Assembly (NCBI RefSeq): GCF_000400995.2
Contig: NZ_DF238964.1
Location: 1 to 35,564, forward strand
Reading direction: 5' to 3'
Length of the DNA stretch: 35,564 nucleotides
Origin: Acidovorax sp. MR-S7
Lineage (GTDB): Bacteria > Pseudomonadota > Gammaproteobacteria > Burkholderiales > Burkholderiaceae_C
The notes under the pieces are model-generated. The model did no database searches, had not been told where the DNA came from, and worked only from the letters and a program-made list of their open reading frames with translations. Shown in pieces: positions 1-9,048 of this stretch. Made by a program: the position numbers and the translations under genes. Within the stretch, counting starts at the first letter, position 1. Each line of letters opens with the position of its first letter.

Positions 1-113
1 ATCACGCCGCAGTTGCCGCCATCTGAAAACTCGCGCATCAGCACTCGTCGCAACGAGCGTTGTGCAGACCTTCCTTAGAATCCATAAATTCCCACGTCAT
101 ATGGTTTTCCCTG

Positions 114-1034
114 ATGGATCTGCGCCAGATGCGTTACTTCGTGGCCGTGGCCACGACCCGCAACTTCACCCGCGCCGCCGAGCAGATGCACATCGCGCAG
201 CCGCCGCTGAGCCGCCAGATCCAGCAACTGGAGGACGAGCTGGGCGTGCAGCTCATCCAGCGCAACAGCCGCCCGGTGCGCCTGACGGAGGCGGGCCGGG
301 TGGTGTACGAGCAGGCGCTGCAGGTGCTGCACCGGGTGGAGCAGATGAAGAACGCGGCCCGGCAGGTGGGGAGCAACCAGCGGCAGTCGATCTCGGTCGG
401 ATATGTCGCCTCCACGCTCTACGGCGGGCTGCCGGTGATGGTGCGCATGCTGCGCCAGCGCTACCCGCACACCGACGTCCACCTCGTCGAGCTGGGTTCG
501 ATCCAGCAGATCCACGAGCTCAAGTCCGGCCGCATCGACCTGGGCTTCGGGCGCCTGCGCACCAACGACAGCTCCGTATCGCGCACGGTGTTGAGCGAAG
601 AGCGGCTGGTGCTGGCGATGGCGCCCACCTCGCCGCTGGCGGCCGAGCACCGCCGCATCGACCTGCAGGCGGTGGCGGATCAGCGCCTGATCGTCTATCC
701 CAAGGAGCCACGCCCGAGCTACGCGGATCACGTCCTCGGCCTGCTGCACGACCAGGGCATCCAGCCCGCCGACATCCACGAGGTGCGCGAGCTGCAGGCC
801 GCGCTCGGCCTGGTCGCCGCCGAGATGGGCGTGTGCATCGTGCCCGCCGCCGCGCGGCTGCGCACGGATCTGGTCTACCGGCTCATCGACGACGAGCGGG
901 CCACGTCGCCCATCATCCTCAGCCACCGGCTCAACGACGATTCCTGGTACATCGCGGCCGTCAAGCAACTGATCGCCGAGATGTATGCGCAGAACCCGCC
1001 CTTCATCTCGCACCTGGGATCGCCGGAAGGCTGA
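114..1034 (+). CDS. LysR-family transcriptional regulator, BenM/CatM-like
   Basis: This is a 306-residue DNA-binding regulator. The N-terminal winged helix-turn-helix (about residues 1-60) starts MDLRQMRYFVAVA and contains AAEQMHIAQPPLSRQIQQLE, typical of the BenM/CatM/CatR branch. The effector domain (about 90-300) keeps that branch's landmarks: GYVASTLYGGLP at the first beta strand, RIDLGFGRL, and EVRELQAALGLVAAEMG before VPA. BenM and CatM respond to benzoate and cis,cis-muconate, so an aromatic-acid effector is a reasonable inference, not shown here. I chose the ATG at 114 because it gives the standard LysR N-terminus; an in-frame start at 60 would add 18 unrelated residues. No aromatic-degradation gene lies to its right. 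LysR genes of this type usually diverge from their target, which would be left of base 1. It converges on eda. Confidence 0.88.
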   Translation: MDLRQMRYFVAVATTRNFTRAAEQMHIAQPPLSRQIQQLEDELGVQLIQRNSRPVRLTEAGRVVYEQALQVLHRVEQMKNAARQVGSNQRQSISVGYVASTLYGGLPVMVRMLRQRYPHTDVHLVELGSIQQIHELKSGRIDLGFGRLRTNDSSVSRTVLSEERLVLAMAPTSPLAAEHRRIDLQAVADQRLIVYPKEPRPSYADHVLGLLHDQGIQPADIHEVRELQAALGLVAAEMGVCIVPAAARLRTDLVYRLIDDERATSPIILSHRLNDDSWYIAAVKQLIAEMYAQNPPFISHLGSPEG

Positions 1035-1051
1035 GAGGGTTGCTTCTCTTT

Positions 1052-1095
1052 TCATAGCTGCTAGCGCTTGACAGGCAAGCGCTGGCGCCACTTTT
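1052..1095 (+). repeat. Dispersed 3'-end hairpin repeat, copy 1
   Basis: The unit contains CATAGCTG, then arms at 1061-1070 and 1076-1085 (one mismatch in ten) around a 5-base loop, then CGCCACTTTT. It follows the LysR stop codon by 17 bases and lies between the convergent LysR and eda ends. The hairpin plus T-run suits a terminator for LysR. It is one of six related copies in the window. Confidence 0.8.
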
Positions 1096-1099
1096 CCCT

Positions 1100-1728
1100 C
1101 TAAACCCGCAGCGCGGCCGCCTCGCGCGCCAGTTGCGTGATGCGCGCCCAGTCGCCCTGCGCCAGCGCATCGCCCGGCACCAGCCACGAGCCGCCCACGC
1201 AGGCCACGTTGGGCAGCGCGAGGAAGTCGGCCGCGTTGCCCGGCGATATGCCGCCCGTGGGGCAGAACACCACGTCGCCTAACGGGCCGCTCCACGCCTT
1301 GAGCATGGCCGTGCCGCCCGCCTGCAGCGCGGGGAAGAACTTCAGCGCGGCATAGCCTTCGTCCTGCGCCATCATGATTTCGCCGCTCGTGGCCACGCCC
1401 GGCAGCAGTGGCAGGCCCTGGTCGCGGCAGGCGCGGCCCACGGCGGGGGTGAAGCCGGGGCTGACGGCGAAGCGTGCACCCGCGCGGGCGGCGGCTTCGG
1501 CGTCGGCGGGGCTGCGCACGGTGCCGGCGCCGACCACGGCCTCGGGCACTTCCGATGCGATGGCTCGCATGCAGTCCAGCGCCTGCGGCGTGCGCAGCGT
1601 GACTTCCAGCATGCGGATGCCGCCCGCGACGAGGGCGCGGGCCATGGGCACGGCGTGGCGCACGTCGTGGAGAACGATGACCGGGATCACCGGCGCGTCG
1701 CGCATCACTTCCTGCGCGGTCAATGCAG

Positions 1729-1738
<10 letters not shown>
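1100..1738 (-). CDS. eda: 2-keto-3-deoxy-6-phosphogluconate aldolase (KDPG/KHG aldolase)
   Basis: This cytoplasmic class I aldolase splits KDPG into pyruvate and glyceraldehyde 3-phosphate, the last step of the Entner-Doudoroff route. The 212 residues match the usual length of about 213. The Schiff-base lysine is Lys133 in AALKFFPA, and Glu45 in [12 protein letters not shown] is the conserved general acid/base; both numbers coincide with the E. coli enzyme. GAGTVRSP (70-77) and the PTGGIS phosphate-binding loop near the C-terminus are present. The ATG lies inside the end of edd, a 10-base overlap that suggests translational coupling. It is the last gene of the gntK-led cluster and ends facing the LysR gene, with hairpin repeat copy 1 between them. 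Confidence 0.96.
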
Positions 1739-3546
<1,808 letters not shown>

Positions 3547-3573
3547 GCGTGGGGCGTTCCTTCCTGCTTTTTG

Positions 3574-4308
3574 TCAGAGAAACATGCGGTTCCAGGTGGG
3601 GCTGATCAGCACCTCGTTGACGCACACGTGCGCCGGCATGCAGGCCACGAAGGCGATGGTACGCCCCAGGTCCTCGGGCTGCAGCATGCGGGCCATGTCC
3701 TCGGGTGACGGCGGCACGGGCCGCTGCAGCAGGATGGGCGTGGCCACCTCGGCCGGCAGCAGGCAGCACGCGCGCAGGCCGTGGCGGAACTGCTCCACGT
3801 TGAATTCGTGCGTGAGCGCGGCCACGGCCGTCTTGCTGGTGGTGTAGGCCGCGCCCGGCATGGCCGAGACGAAGCGCCCCGCCCACGAGGCCACGTTGAT
3901 CACCGTGCCCGCGCCCGCCGCGCGCATGGCGGGCAGCACGGCGCGCATGGTGTGCACGGTGCCCTTGAGGTTGATGTCCAGCACGCGGTCCCAGTCGACC
4001 GCGCTGCAGTCGGCCCAACTGCGGGCCTGCACGTTGATGCCGGCGGCGTTGACCAGCAGGTCGATGCGGCCGTGGCGCGCGAGGATGGCGCGCGCGCCCT
4101 CCTCGGCCTCCGCGCTGCTGGCCACGTCGAGCGCCTGCGGCTCGGCCCGGTCACCACGCGCCATGATGGCGGCGCAGGCTTCTTGCAGCACGTCCTCGCG
4201 CCTGCCGGAGAGCACCACCGTCCAGCCGTCGGCGGCCAGCGCCTCGGCGCCGGCCAGGCCGATGCCGGTGCCCGCGCCGGTCACCCAGGCGATGCGGGCG
4301 GCGCTCAT
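3574..4308 (-). CDS. Short-chain dehydrogenase/reductase (YdfG-like), substrate unknown
   Basis: A 244-residue classical SDR oxidoreductase. The Rossmann cofactor motif TGAGTGIG is at residues 10-17, and Arg36-Arg37 at the end of the second strand hints at NADP(H). NAAG is at 87-90, catalytic Asn113, Ser141 (NVASWAGRF), Tyr155 and Lys159 (AYTTSK). The C-terminal part (PEDLGRTIAFVACMPAHVCVNEVLISPTWNR) resembles the YdfG branch, which acts on short 3-hydroxy acids; it does not look like the 5-keto-gluconate reductase IdnO. Its ATG overlaps the dctP stop (ATGA), so it is co-translated within the sugar-acid cluster. A role in oxidising or reducing a related sugar acid before entry to the pathway is inferred from position only. 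Confidence 0.9.
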   Translation of the reverse strand: MSAARIAWVTGAGTGIGLAGAEALAADGWTVVLSGRREDVLQEACAAIMARGDRAEPQALDVASSAEAEEGARAILARHGRIDLLVNAAGINVQARSWADCSAVDWDRVLDINLKGTVHTMRAVLPAMRAAGAGTVINVASWAGRFVSAMPGAAYTTSKTAVAALTHEFNVEQFRHGLRACCLLPAEVATPILLQRPVPPSPEDMARMLQPEDLGRTIAFVACMPAHVCVNEVLISPTWNRMFL

Positions 4309-5315
4309 TTGGCGGCGCGGATCTTGGCCAGCTCGTCCTGGGTCTGCTTCCACAGGTCCTGGCCCACGGCGCTGGCCACGGAGGCGTGCACGCTGGTGAG
4401 CTTCTCGCGCATGCGGTTGGCCTCGGCGGGCGAGAGTTCGTTGACCTGCATGCCCTTCTGCTTGAGCTCGGCCAGCGCCTTGGCGGCCTCGTCGCGCGTG
4501 TCCTTGCGCTCGAAGTCGCGGCTCTTGATGGCGGCGTCCTGCAGCACCTTCTTCTCGGCCGGGGTGAGCGTGTCCCACCACTTCTTGCTGACCGAGACCA
4601 TCCAGGGGCTGTAGACGTGGTTGGTCACGGTGAGGTACTTCTGCACCTCGTAGAACTTGCCGGAGAGCACCGTGTTGTACGGGTTCTCCTGCCCGTCCAC
4701 GGCGCGGGTTTCCATGGCGGTGAACAGCTCGGAATACGGCAGCGGCACGGCGTTGGCGCCCAGGGCCTTGAAGCTGTCGAGGAAGACGTTGTTCTGCATC
4801 ACGCGCAGCTTGATGCCGTTCATGTCCTCCAGCTTGGCGACGGGGTGCTTGTTGTTGGTGAGGTTGCGAAAGCCGTTCTCCCAATACACCAGGCCCACGA
4901 TGCCCTTGGCGTCCAGCGTAGCCTTGACCTTCTCGCCCACGGGGCCGTCGAGCAGCGCGTCGGCCTCCTTGGTGTTGTTGATGAGGAAGGGCGTGTCCCA
5001 CAGCGCCATCTGCGGCGCGATGCCGACCAGCGTGGCGGTGGAGCCGACCATCATCTCCTGCGCGCCGCCGATCAGCGCCTGCTGCATCTGCATGTCGGAG
5101 CCCAGCGAGGCGTTGCCGATGGCGCGCACCTTCATCTTGCCGCCGGTGGCCTTCTCGACCTCCTTGGCGAAGAAGCGCACCGCGCGGCCCTGGTTGGAGT
5201 CGTCGACCAGGCCGTGGCCGAAGCGCACGATGCGCGGCTTGAAGTCCTGGGCTTGCACGGCGCCTGCGGCCACCAGTGCGGCCAGCGCACCAGCCAGAGC
5301 GAATTGGAATCGCAT
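4305..5315 (-). CDS. dctP: TRAP transporter periplasmic solute-binding protein (DctP family)
   Basis: A 336-residue periplasmic receptor for an organic or sugar acid. The signal peptide (residues 1-22) ends in VQA|QD. The DctP fold follows, with the family's carboxylate-clamping arginine in GIKLRVMQN (Arg171) and another arginine in YWENGFR (Arg150). LPYSELFTAMETRAVDGQENP is a typical hinge-region segment. The ATG at 5315 has AAGGAG six bases upstream. It is separated from dctM by 95 bases carrying a hairpin repeat, unlike the tight junctions elsewhere in the cluster, and overlaps the SDR start. With gluconokinase, edd and eda in the same cluster, gluconate is the best guess for the ligand; other aldonates remain possible. 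Confidence 0.93.
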   Translation of the reverse strand: MRFQFALAGALAALVAAGAVQAQDFKPRIVRFGHGLVDDSNQGRAVRFFAKEVEKATGGKMKVRAIGNASLGSDMQMQQALIGGAQEMMVGSTATLVGIAPQMALWDTPFLINNTKEADALLDGPVGEKVKATLDAKGIVGLVYWENGFRNLTNNKHPVAKLEDMNGIKLRVMQNNVFLDSFKALGANAVPLPYSELFTAMETRAVDGQENPYNTVLSGKFYEVQKYLTVTNHVYSPWMVSVSKKWWDTLTPAEKKVLQDAAIKSRDFERKDTRDEAAKALAELKQKGMQVNELSPAEANRMREKLTSVHASVASAVGQDLWKQTQDELAKIRAAK

Positions 5316-5363
5316 GGGTATCTCCTTGGGTTGTATGGTGAGGGGAAAGGGGTTGAGAGTATT

Positions 5364-5408
5364 TTTGGCCTCCAGCGCTTGACTGGCAAGCGCTGGCAGC
5401 TATCTTTT
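5364..5408 (-). repeat. Dispersed 3'-end hairpin repeat, copy 2
   Basis: On the minus strand this reads AAAAAGATAGCTGC, then perfect 10-base arms (5387-5396 and 5372-5381) around a 5-base loop, then AGGCCAAAAAT. It starts two bases after the dctM stop and ends about 48 bases before the dctP start. Inside an operon it could act as a partial terminator, a processing site or an RNA 3'-end stabiliser. Confidence 0.85.
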
Positions 5409-5410
5409 TG

Positions 5411-6691
5411 CTAGTGCATCCACTTCAGCGGCGCGGTCACGATCTGCGGGAAGATGACCAGCAGCACCGCGAGCAGCACGTAGGCGATGAGGAACGGCGT
5501 GGTGCCCTTGATGACGGTTTCCATGCGCAACCGGCCCACGCCGGCCACCACGTTCTGCACCGTGCCCACGGGCGGCGTGATGAGGCCGATGCAGCCCACG
5601 TAGATGAACATGAAGCCGAAGTACACCGGGTCGATGCCCGCCTTGACGGCCAGCGGTGCGCACACCGGGCCGAAGATCAGGATGGTGGGCGTCAGGTCCA
5701 TGGCGGTGCCCACGACGAGCAGGAACAGCATCATCAGCGCCATGAACAGCATCGGGCTGCCGAGCACGCCGGCGAAGGTCTCGGCCAGCATGTTGGGCAG
5801 GTCGGCCAGCGTAATCATGTAGGCCGTCACGGTGGCCGCGCCGCACAGGAACATGACCACCGCCGTGGTCTTGGCGGCGTTCAGGAACACGGCGTAGAGC
5901 CGGGCCCAGCTCATCTCGCGGTACACGACCATCGAGACGAACAGCGCGTAGACCGCCGCCACCACGGCCGCCTCGGTCGGCGTGAAGATGCCGCCCTTGA
6001 GGCCGCCCAGGATGATGACCGGCATCATCATGGCCCAGAAGCTGTAGACCAGCGCCTTCATGCGCTCGCCCCAGCCCACGCGCTTGCCGCTGGCGAGCTG
6101 GTATTTGCGCGCGATCCACCACCACGCGAAGATCAGGAACACGCCCATGATCAGCCCCGGCACCACGCCCGAGAGGAACAGCTTGCTGATCGAGGTGTTG
6201 GTCGTCACGCCGTAGATCACGAACGGCATCGACGGCGGGATGATGGGCGCGATGATGCCGCCCGAGGCCAGCAGGCCCGCGCCGTAGCTGTCGGGGTATT
6301 TCTGGTCGCGCATCATCGGCAGCAGGATGGTGGCGAGCGCGGCGGTGTCGGCGATAGCCGAGCCGCTCATCGACGCCAGCAGCACGGCCGCGCCGATGGC
6401 CACGTAGCCCAGCCCGCCGCGGATATGGCCCACGAAGGCGCCCGCCAGGTCGATGATGCGGCGCGAGAGGCCGCCCGCGTTCATCAGCTCGCCCGCCAGG
6501 ATGAAGAACGGCACGGCCAGCAGCGGGAAGTTGTCGAAGCCCGCCTGCAGGTTCTGCGCGAGCAGTTGCGCATCGAAGAAATCCAGGTGCCACATCAGCG
6601 CCACGCCGGTGAGCACCAGGGCGTGGGCGATCGGCATGCCGATCACCATGCCGCCGATCAGCACGAAGAGGAAGATGAAGGTCACGAGCAT
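5411..6691 (-). CDS. dctM: TRAP transporter large membrane subunit (DctM)
   Basis: A 426-residue inner-membrane permease of the TRAP family, driven by an ion gradient. It is hydrophobic almost throughout, with the helices and re-entrant hairpins of the elevator-type DctM fold. Recognisable segments are VPFFILAGELMNAGG near residues 60-75, GSGSAIADTAA-like sequence (SMSGSAIADTAALATILLP), GGIIAPIIPPSMPFVIYG, and TPPVGTVQNVVAGVG in the second half. It should pair with DctQ and receive ligand from DctP. The ATG follows AAGGAG by eight bases, and that ribosome binding site overlaps the dctQ stop, so translation is likely coupled. The stop is followed at once by hairpin repeat copy 2. Confidence 0.95.
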   Translation of the reverse strand: MLVTFIFLFVLIGGMVIGMPIAHALVLTGVALMWHLDFFDAQLLAQNLQAGFDNFPLLAVPFFILAGELMNAGGLSRRIIDLAGAFVGHIRGGLGYVAIGAAVLLASMSGSAIADTAALATILLPMMRDQKYPDSYGAGLLASGGIIAPIIPPSMPFVIYGVTTNTSISKLFLSGVVPGLIMGVFLIFAWWWIARKYQLASGKRVGWGERMKALVYSFWAMMMPVIILGGLKGGIFTPTEAAVVAAVYALFVSMVVYREMSWARLYAVFLNAAKTTAVVMFLCGAATVTAYMITLADLPNMLAETFAGVLGSPMLFMALMMLFLLVVGTAMDLTPTILIFGPVCAPLAVKAGIDPVYFGFMFIYVGCIGLITPPVGTVQNVVAGVGRLRMETVIKGTTPFLIAYVLLAVLLVIFPQIVTAPLKWMH

Positions 6692-6703
6692 GGGATGCGC
6701 TCC

Positions 6704-7222
6704 TTATTCGATGTCGAGCGCATCGCCATGCACCGGCGCCTGCGGGCCGCGCCGCGCGTCGCGCACCAGCACTGCCAGCAGCCCCACGGCCAGCACCAGC
6801 GTCGCGGCAGCGCCCAGGGCCAGCGGGTAGCCCAGCACCGTGCTGCGGCTGTCCAGCCCGGCGACCACCTGGTCCCACGAGCCCCAGAGCAGCAGGCCCA
6901 TGCACAGCAGCACCAGCGCCTGCGTGGCCCAGAACAGCACCGCGCGCGCCTTGGGGCCGACGCGCGAGGTCAGCATGTCGAAGCCCAGGTGGCTGCCCTC
7001 CCAGGCCGCGACGATGGAGCCTACGGCCACCAGCCACACGAAGAGCAGGCGCGAGATTTCCTCGTAGGAAACGATGCTGGTGTTGAACACGTAGCGCAGC
7101 ACCACGTTGACGAACACCGCCGCCACCATGCCGGTGAGCGCCAGCACCATGAAATGCTCGGCCAGCCGCTGCACGAGCGGCTTGCGCCGCGTGCCGGCCG
7201 GTGCGTGGGAAGAATCGCTCAT
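6704..7222 (-). CDS. dctQ: TRAP transporter small membrane subunit (DctQ)
   Basis: A 172-residue inner-membrane protein with four predicted helices (about residues 25-45, 57-75, 95-115 and 133-155). It contains VVLRYVFNTSIVSYEEISRL followed by VWLVAVGSIVAAWEGSHLGFD, the characteristic DctQ signature. It is the small partner of DctM in the tripartite TRAP transporter. The ATG at 7222 overlaps the gntK stop as ATGA, and the dctM start is 12 bases beyond its stop. A longer in-frame reading upstream runs antisense-like through gntK and has no DctQ features, so the ATG at 7222 is the start. Confidence 0.93.
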   Translation of the reverse strand: MSDSSHAPAGTRRKPLVQRLAEHFMVLALTGMVAAVFVNVVLRYVFNTSIVSYEEISRLLFVWLVAVGSIVAAWEGSHLGFDMLTSRVGPKARAVLFWATQALVLLCMGLLLWGSWDQVVAGLDSRSTVLGYPLALGAAATLVLAVGLLAVLVRDARRGPQAPVHGDALDIE

Positions 7223-7776
7223 GCGCTGGCTCCTGTCGGGGAAAGGGTGCCCAGCGGGGCCCGCAACCAGCGGACCGTCTCCTGCACCAGTTGCTGCACG
7301 GGGCGCGTGGCGTCCAGCGCCAGCACCTGGGGCTCGCCCGCCGGGTATTCCAGCGTGGCGAACTGGTCGGCTACCAGGGCCGGGGAAAAGAAATGCCCGG
7401 CGCGGGCCTGCACGCGCGCCAGCGCCTGTGCGTAGTCCAGTTCCAGGAAGACGAAGCCCAGGCCCGGCTGGGCCGCGCGCAGGCGGTCGCGGTAGCTGCG
7501 GCGCAGGGCCGAGCAGGTCAGCACCACGCCCTGCCCCGCATGCGCGGGCGCCAGCAGCGCGGCCAGGCGGTCCAGCCAGCCGGCGCGGTCGGCGTCGGTG
7601 AGCGGCGTGCCGGCGCGCATCTTGGCGATGCTCTCGGGCGCGTGGTAGGCATCGCCCTCGTGCAGCGTCCAGCCCAGGGTGTCGGCGCACGCTGCACCGA
7701 CGCTGGATTTGCCGCAACCGGAGACGCCCATGACCACGATGGCGGAAAGCGGTGTTTTCAAGATAGCGCTATCCAT
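7219..7776 (-). CDS. gntK: Gluconokinase
   Basis: A 185-residue P-loop kinase that phosphorylates D-gluconate to 6-phosphogluconate, feeding edd. The Walker A motif GVSGCGKSS is at 17-25. GDAYHAPESIAKMRAGTPLTDADR and CSALRRSYRDRLR, then RAGHFF, are family-specific for the GntK fold, and the length is usual. It heads the cluster and its stop overlaps dctQ. The ATG at 7776 has no recognisable Shine-Dalgarno sequence: the six bases before it are ATCTTT. Codons 2-5 are themselves the palindrome GATAGCGCTATC, a probable GntR-type operator. A short leader ORF ends seven bases upstream. No better in-frame start with a ribosome site is seen. Confidence 0.93.
   Translation of the reverse strand: MDSAILKTPLSAIVVMGVSGCGKSSVGAACADTLGWTLHEGDAYHAPESIAKMRAGTPLTDADRAGWLDRLAALLAPAHAGQGVVLTCSALRRSYRDRLRAAQPGLGFVFLELDYAQALARVQARAGHFFSPALVADQFATLEYPAGEPQVLALDATRPVQQLVQETVRWLRAPLGTLSPTGASA
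7762..7773. promoter_or_regulatory. Probable LacI/GntR operator inside the start of gntK
   Basis: GATAGCGCTATC is a perfect 12-base palindrome with a central CG, as LacI-family operators often have. It occupies codons 2-5 of gntK. A near copy sharing TAGCGCTATCTT lies at 7915-7926, about 153 bases away, near the start of the divergent repressor gene. The TAGCGCT core resembles what I recall for Pseudomonas GntR operators. Binding here could block elongation. Confidence 0.6.
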
Positions 7777-7782
7777 AAAGAT

Positions 7783-7824
7783 TCAAAAAAGCGGCGTCTC
7801 CCCAGGGGGCAACGCCGCAGCCAT
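7783..7824 (-). CDS. Possible 13-codon leader ORF upstream of gntK
   Basis: The reading is ATG through TGA encoding MAAALPPGETPLF. A GAGGGG lies nine bases before the ATG, while gntK itself has no such site. The ORF runs through the leader hairpin and its stop is seven bases before the gntK ATG. It could couple gntK translation or affect the hairpin. Equally, an ORF this short may be chance, and the hairpin's GC-rich sequence favours open frames. Confidence 0.3.
   Translation of the reverse strand: MAAALPPGETPLF
7785..7818 (-). terminator. Terminator-like hairpin in the gntK leader
   Basis: On the minus strand, outer arms GCGGCGT (7818-7812) and ACGCCGC (7797-7791) enclose an inner CCCC/GGGG stem, and six T residues (7790-7785) follow directly. 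No minus-strand gene lies upstream for it to terminate, because the next gene diverges. It would therefore act on the gntK transcript itself as an attenuator, or it is an inserted repeat. Confidence 0.5.
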
Positions 7825-7869
7825 GTACTTGCACCCCTCGAAAGGCCCCGCAGAGCAGTGTTCTGAAGG

Positions 7870-7875
7870 TCTATA
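7870..7875 (-). promoter_or_regulatory. Tentative -10 element for the gntK cluster
   Basis: The minus strand reads TATAGA within GCTATAGAC. This would place the transcript start near 7863 and give an approximately 87-base leader. I see no convincing -35 hexamer at the right distance, so this is weak. Confidence 0.22.
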
Positions 7876-7914
7876 GCTGATGAAAAGACTGTGATCCGCG
7901 AAAACCCGGTGAAA

Positions 7915-7926
7915 GGTAGCGCTATC
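7915..7926. promoter_or_regulatory. Probable second GntR operator near the repressor gene
   Basis: GGTAGCGCTATC shares TAGCGCTATCTT with the gntK-proximal palindrome when the two are read in opposite orientations. It is about 40 bases upstream of the GTG start of the LacI-type gene and so is placed for autoregulation. It is one base short of a perfect palindrome. Confidence 0.55.
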
Positions 7927-7965
7927 TTAAGTAACAATCACAGGCATACACTCCGGATTTACCCT

Positions 7966-8991
7966 GTGACCGTGACCCGCCGCTCCCGCCGCTCCAGCGG
8001 CCGCACCACCCTGAACGACGTGGCCGGCGCCGCGGGCGTCAGCCCCATCACCGCCTCGCGCGCGCTGCGCGGCGAGCGCAGCGTCGATCCCGAGCTGGCC
8101 CGGCGCGTGCACGAAGCCGCCGAGCGCCTGGGCTACGTGCCCGATCCGGCCGCCCGGGCGCTGGCCTCGCAGCGCAGCACCCAGGTGCTGGTGCTGGTGC
8201 CGCTGCTGTCCAACGCGCTGTTCGTGGACCTGCTGGAGGCCGTGCACCGCACGCTGTTCCCCGAGGGTTACCAGCCGCTGATCGGCGTGACGCACTACGA
8301 CGGCGCGGAGGAAGAACTGCTGCTGCGCACCTACCTGCCCCACCGCCCCGCCGGCCTGCTGGTGACGGGTTTCGACCGCAGCGAGGCCGCGCGCCAGCTC
8401 ATCGTGCGCAGCGGGGTGCCTTGCGTGCACCTGATGGAAACCAGCCACGCGCCCGGCGTGGCCTGCGTGGGCTTTTCGCAGGTGGAGGCCGGTGCCACCA
8501 TCACGCGCCATCTGCTGGAGCGCGGCCGCCGGCGCGTCGCCTTCTGCGCCGCGCAGCTCGACCCGCGCGTGATGCAGCGCGCCGAGGGCTACCGCCAGGC
8601 GCTGCACGCGGCGGGCCTGTACGACCCGCGCCTGGAAATGCTGAGCCCCGAGCGTTCGTCCATCGCGCTGGGCGCGCGCCTGTTCGAGGAGATGCTGCAG
8701 CGCATGCCGGACATGGATGCCGTCTTCTTCTGCAACGACGACATTGCCCAGGGCGGCCTGCTGGCGGCCAACCGCCTGGGCCTGGCGGTGCCGGGGCGCA
8801 TCGCCATCGCCGGATTCAACGACCTGGCCGGCAGCGACCAGATGGTGCCGCCGCTGACCACCATCCGCACCCCGCGCAGCGAGGTCGGCCGCGCCGGCGC
8901 CGACATGCTCCTGGGCCTGATGCGCGGCACCCTGCCCGGCCCGGCGTGCGTGGAGCTGGACTACGAGCTGATCGTGCGCCAAAGCACCTGA
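7966..8991 (+). CDS. gntR: LacI-family transcriptional regulator, GntR-like (gluconate repressor)
   Basis: A 341-residue LacI-type repressor. The N-terminal helix-turn-helix TLNDVAGAAGVSPITASRALRG is followed by the hinge helix (PDPAARALASQRS), then a periplasmic-binding-protein-like effector domain with GYQPLIGVTHYD, RPAGLLVTG, DAVFFCNDDIAQGGLLAA and IAGFNDL. It diverges from gntK, as GntR repressors do, so repression of the gluconate cluster relieved by gluconate or 6-phosphogluconate is expected; this is inference from context. Start choice is uncertain: GTG at 7966 or GTG at 7972. The open frame extends to 7891, but that part carries an operator-like palindrome and non-family sequence. 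No good Shine-Dalgarno is visible. Confidence 0.85.
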   Translation: MTVTRRSRRSSGRTTLNDVAGAAGVSPITASRALRGERSVDPELARRVHEAAERLGYVPDPAARALASQRSTQVLVLVPLLSNALFVDLLEAVHRTLFPEGYQPLIGVTHYDGAEEELLLRTYLPHRPAGLLVTGFDRSEAARQLIVRSGVPCVHLMETSHAPGVACVGFSQVEAGATITRHLLERGRRRVAFCAAQLDPRVMQRAEGYRQALHAAGLYDPRLEMLSPERSSIALGARLFEEMLQRMPDMDAVFFCNDDIAQGGLLAANRLGLAVPGRIAIAGFNDLAGSDQMVPPLTTIRTPRSEVGRAGADMLLGLMRGTLPGPACVELDYELIVRQST

Positions 8992-8997
8992 AAGCAA

Positions 8998-9025
8998 AAA
9001 ACCCGCAGCAGGCGCTGCGGGTTTT
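8998..9025. terminator. Bidirectional intrinsic terminator between gntR and clpA
   Basis: A perfect 12-base stem (8998-9009 with 9014-9025) has a 4-base loop, AGGC. The arms are AAAACCCGCAGC and its complement, giving a T-run in either direction. It lies seven bases after the gntR stop and 24 bases from the clpA stop, so it serves both convergent genes. Confidence 0.9.
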
Positions 9026-9048
9026 CTGGTGGGGAAGGCCGCCGTGCG

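Noticed and set aside
41-60. Small hairpin CTCGT-CGCA-ACGAG upstream of the first LysR gene
   Set aside because: The five-base stem is short and expected by chance; no T-run or gene end is associated with it.
7891-7965. Upstream extension of the LacI-type regulator to 7891
   Set aside because: The 25 extra residues are not family-like and cover the palindromic operator; the GTG at 7966 or 7972 gives the normal N-terminus.
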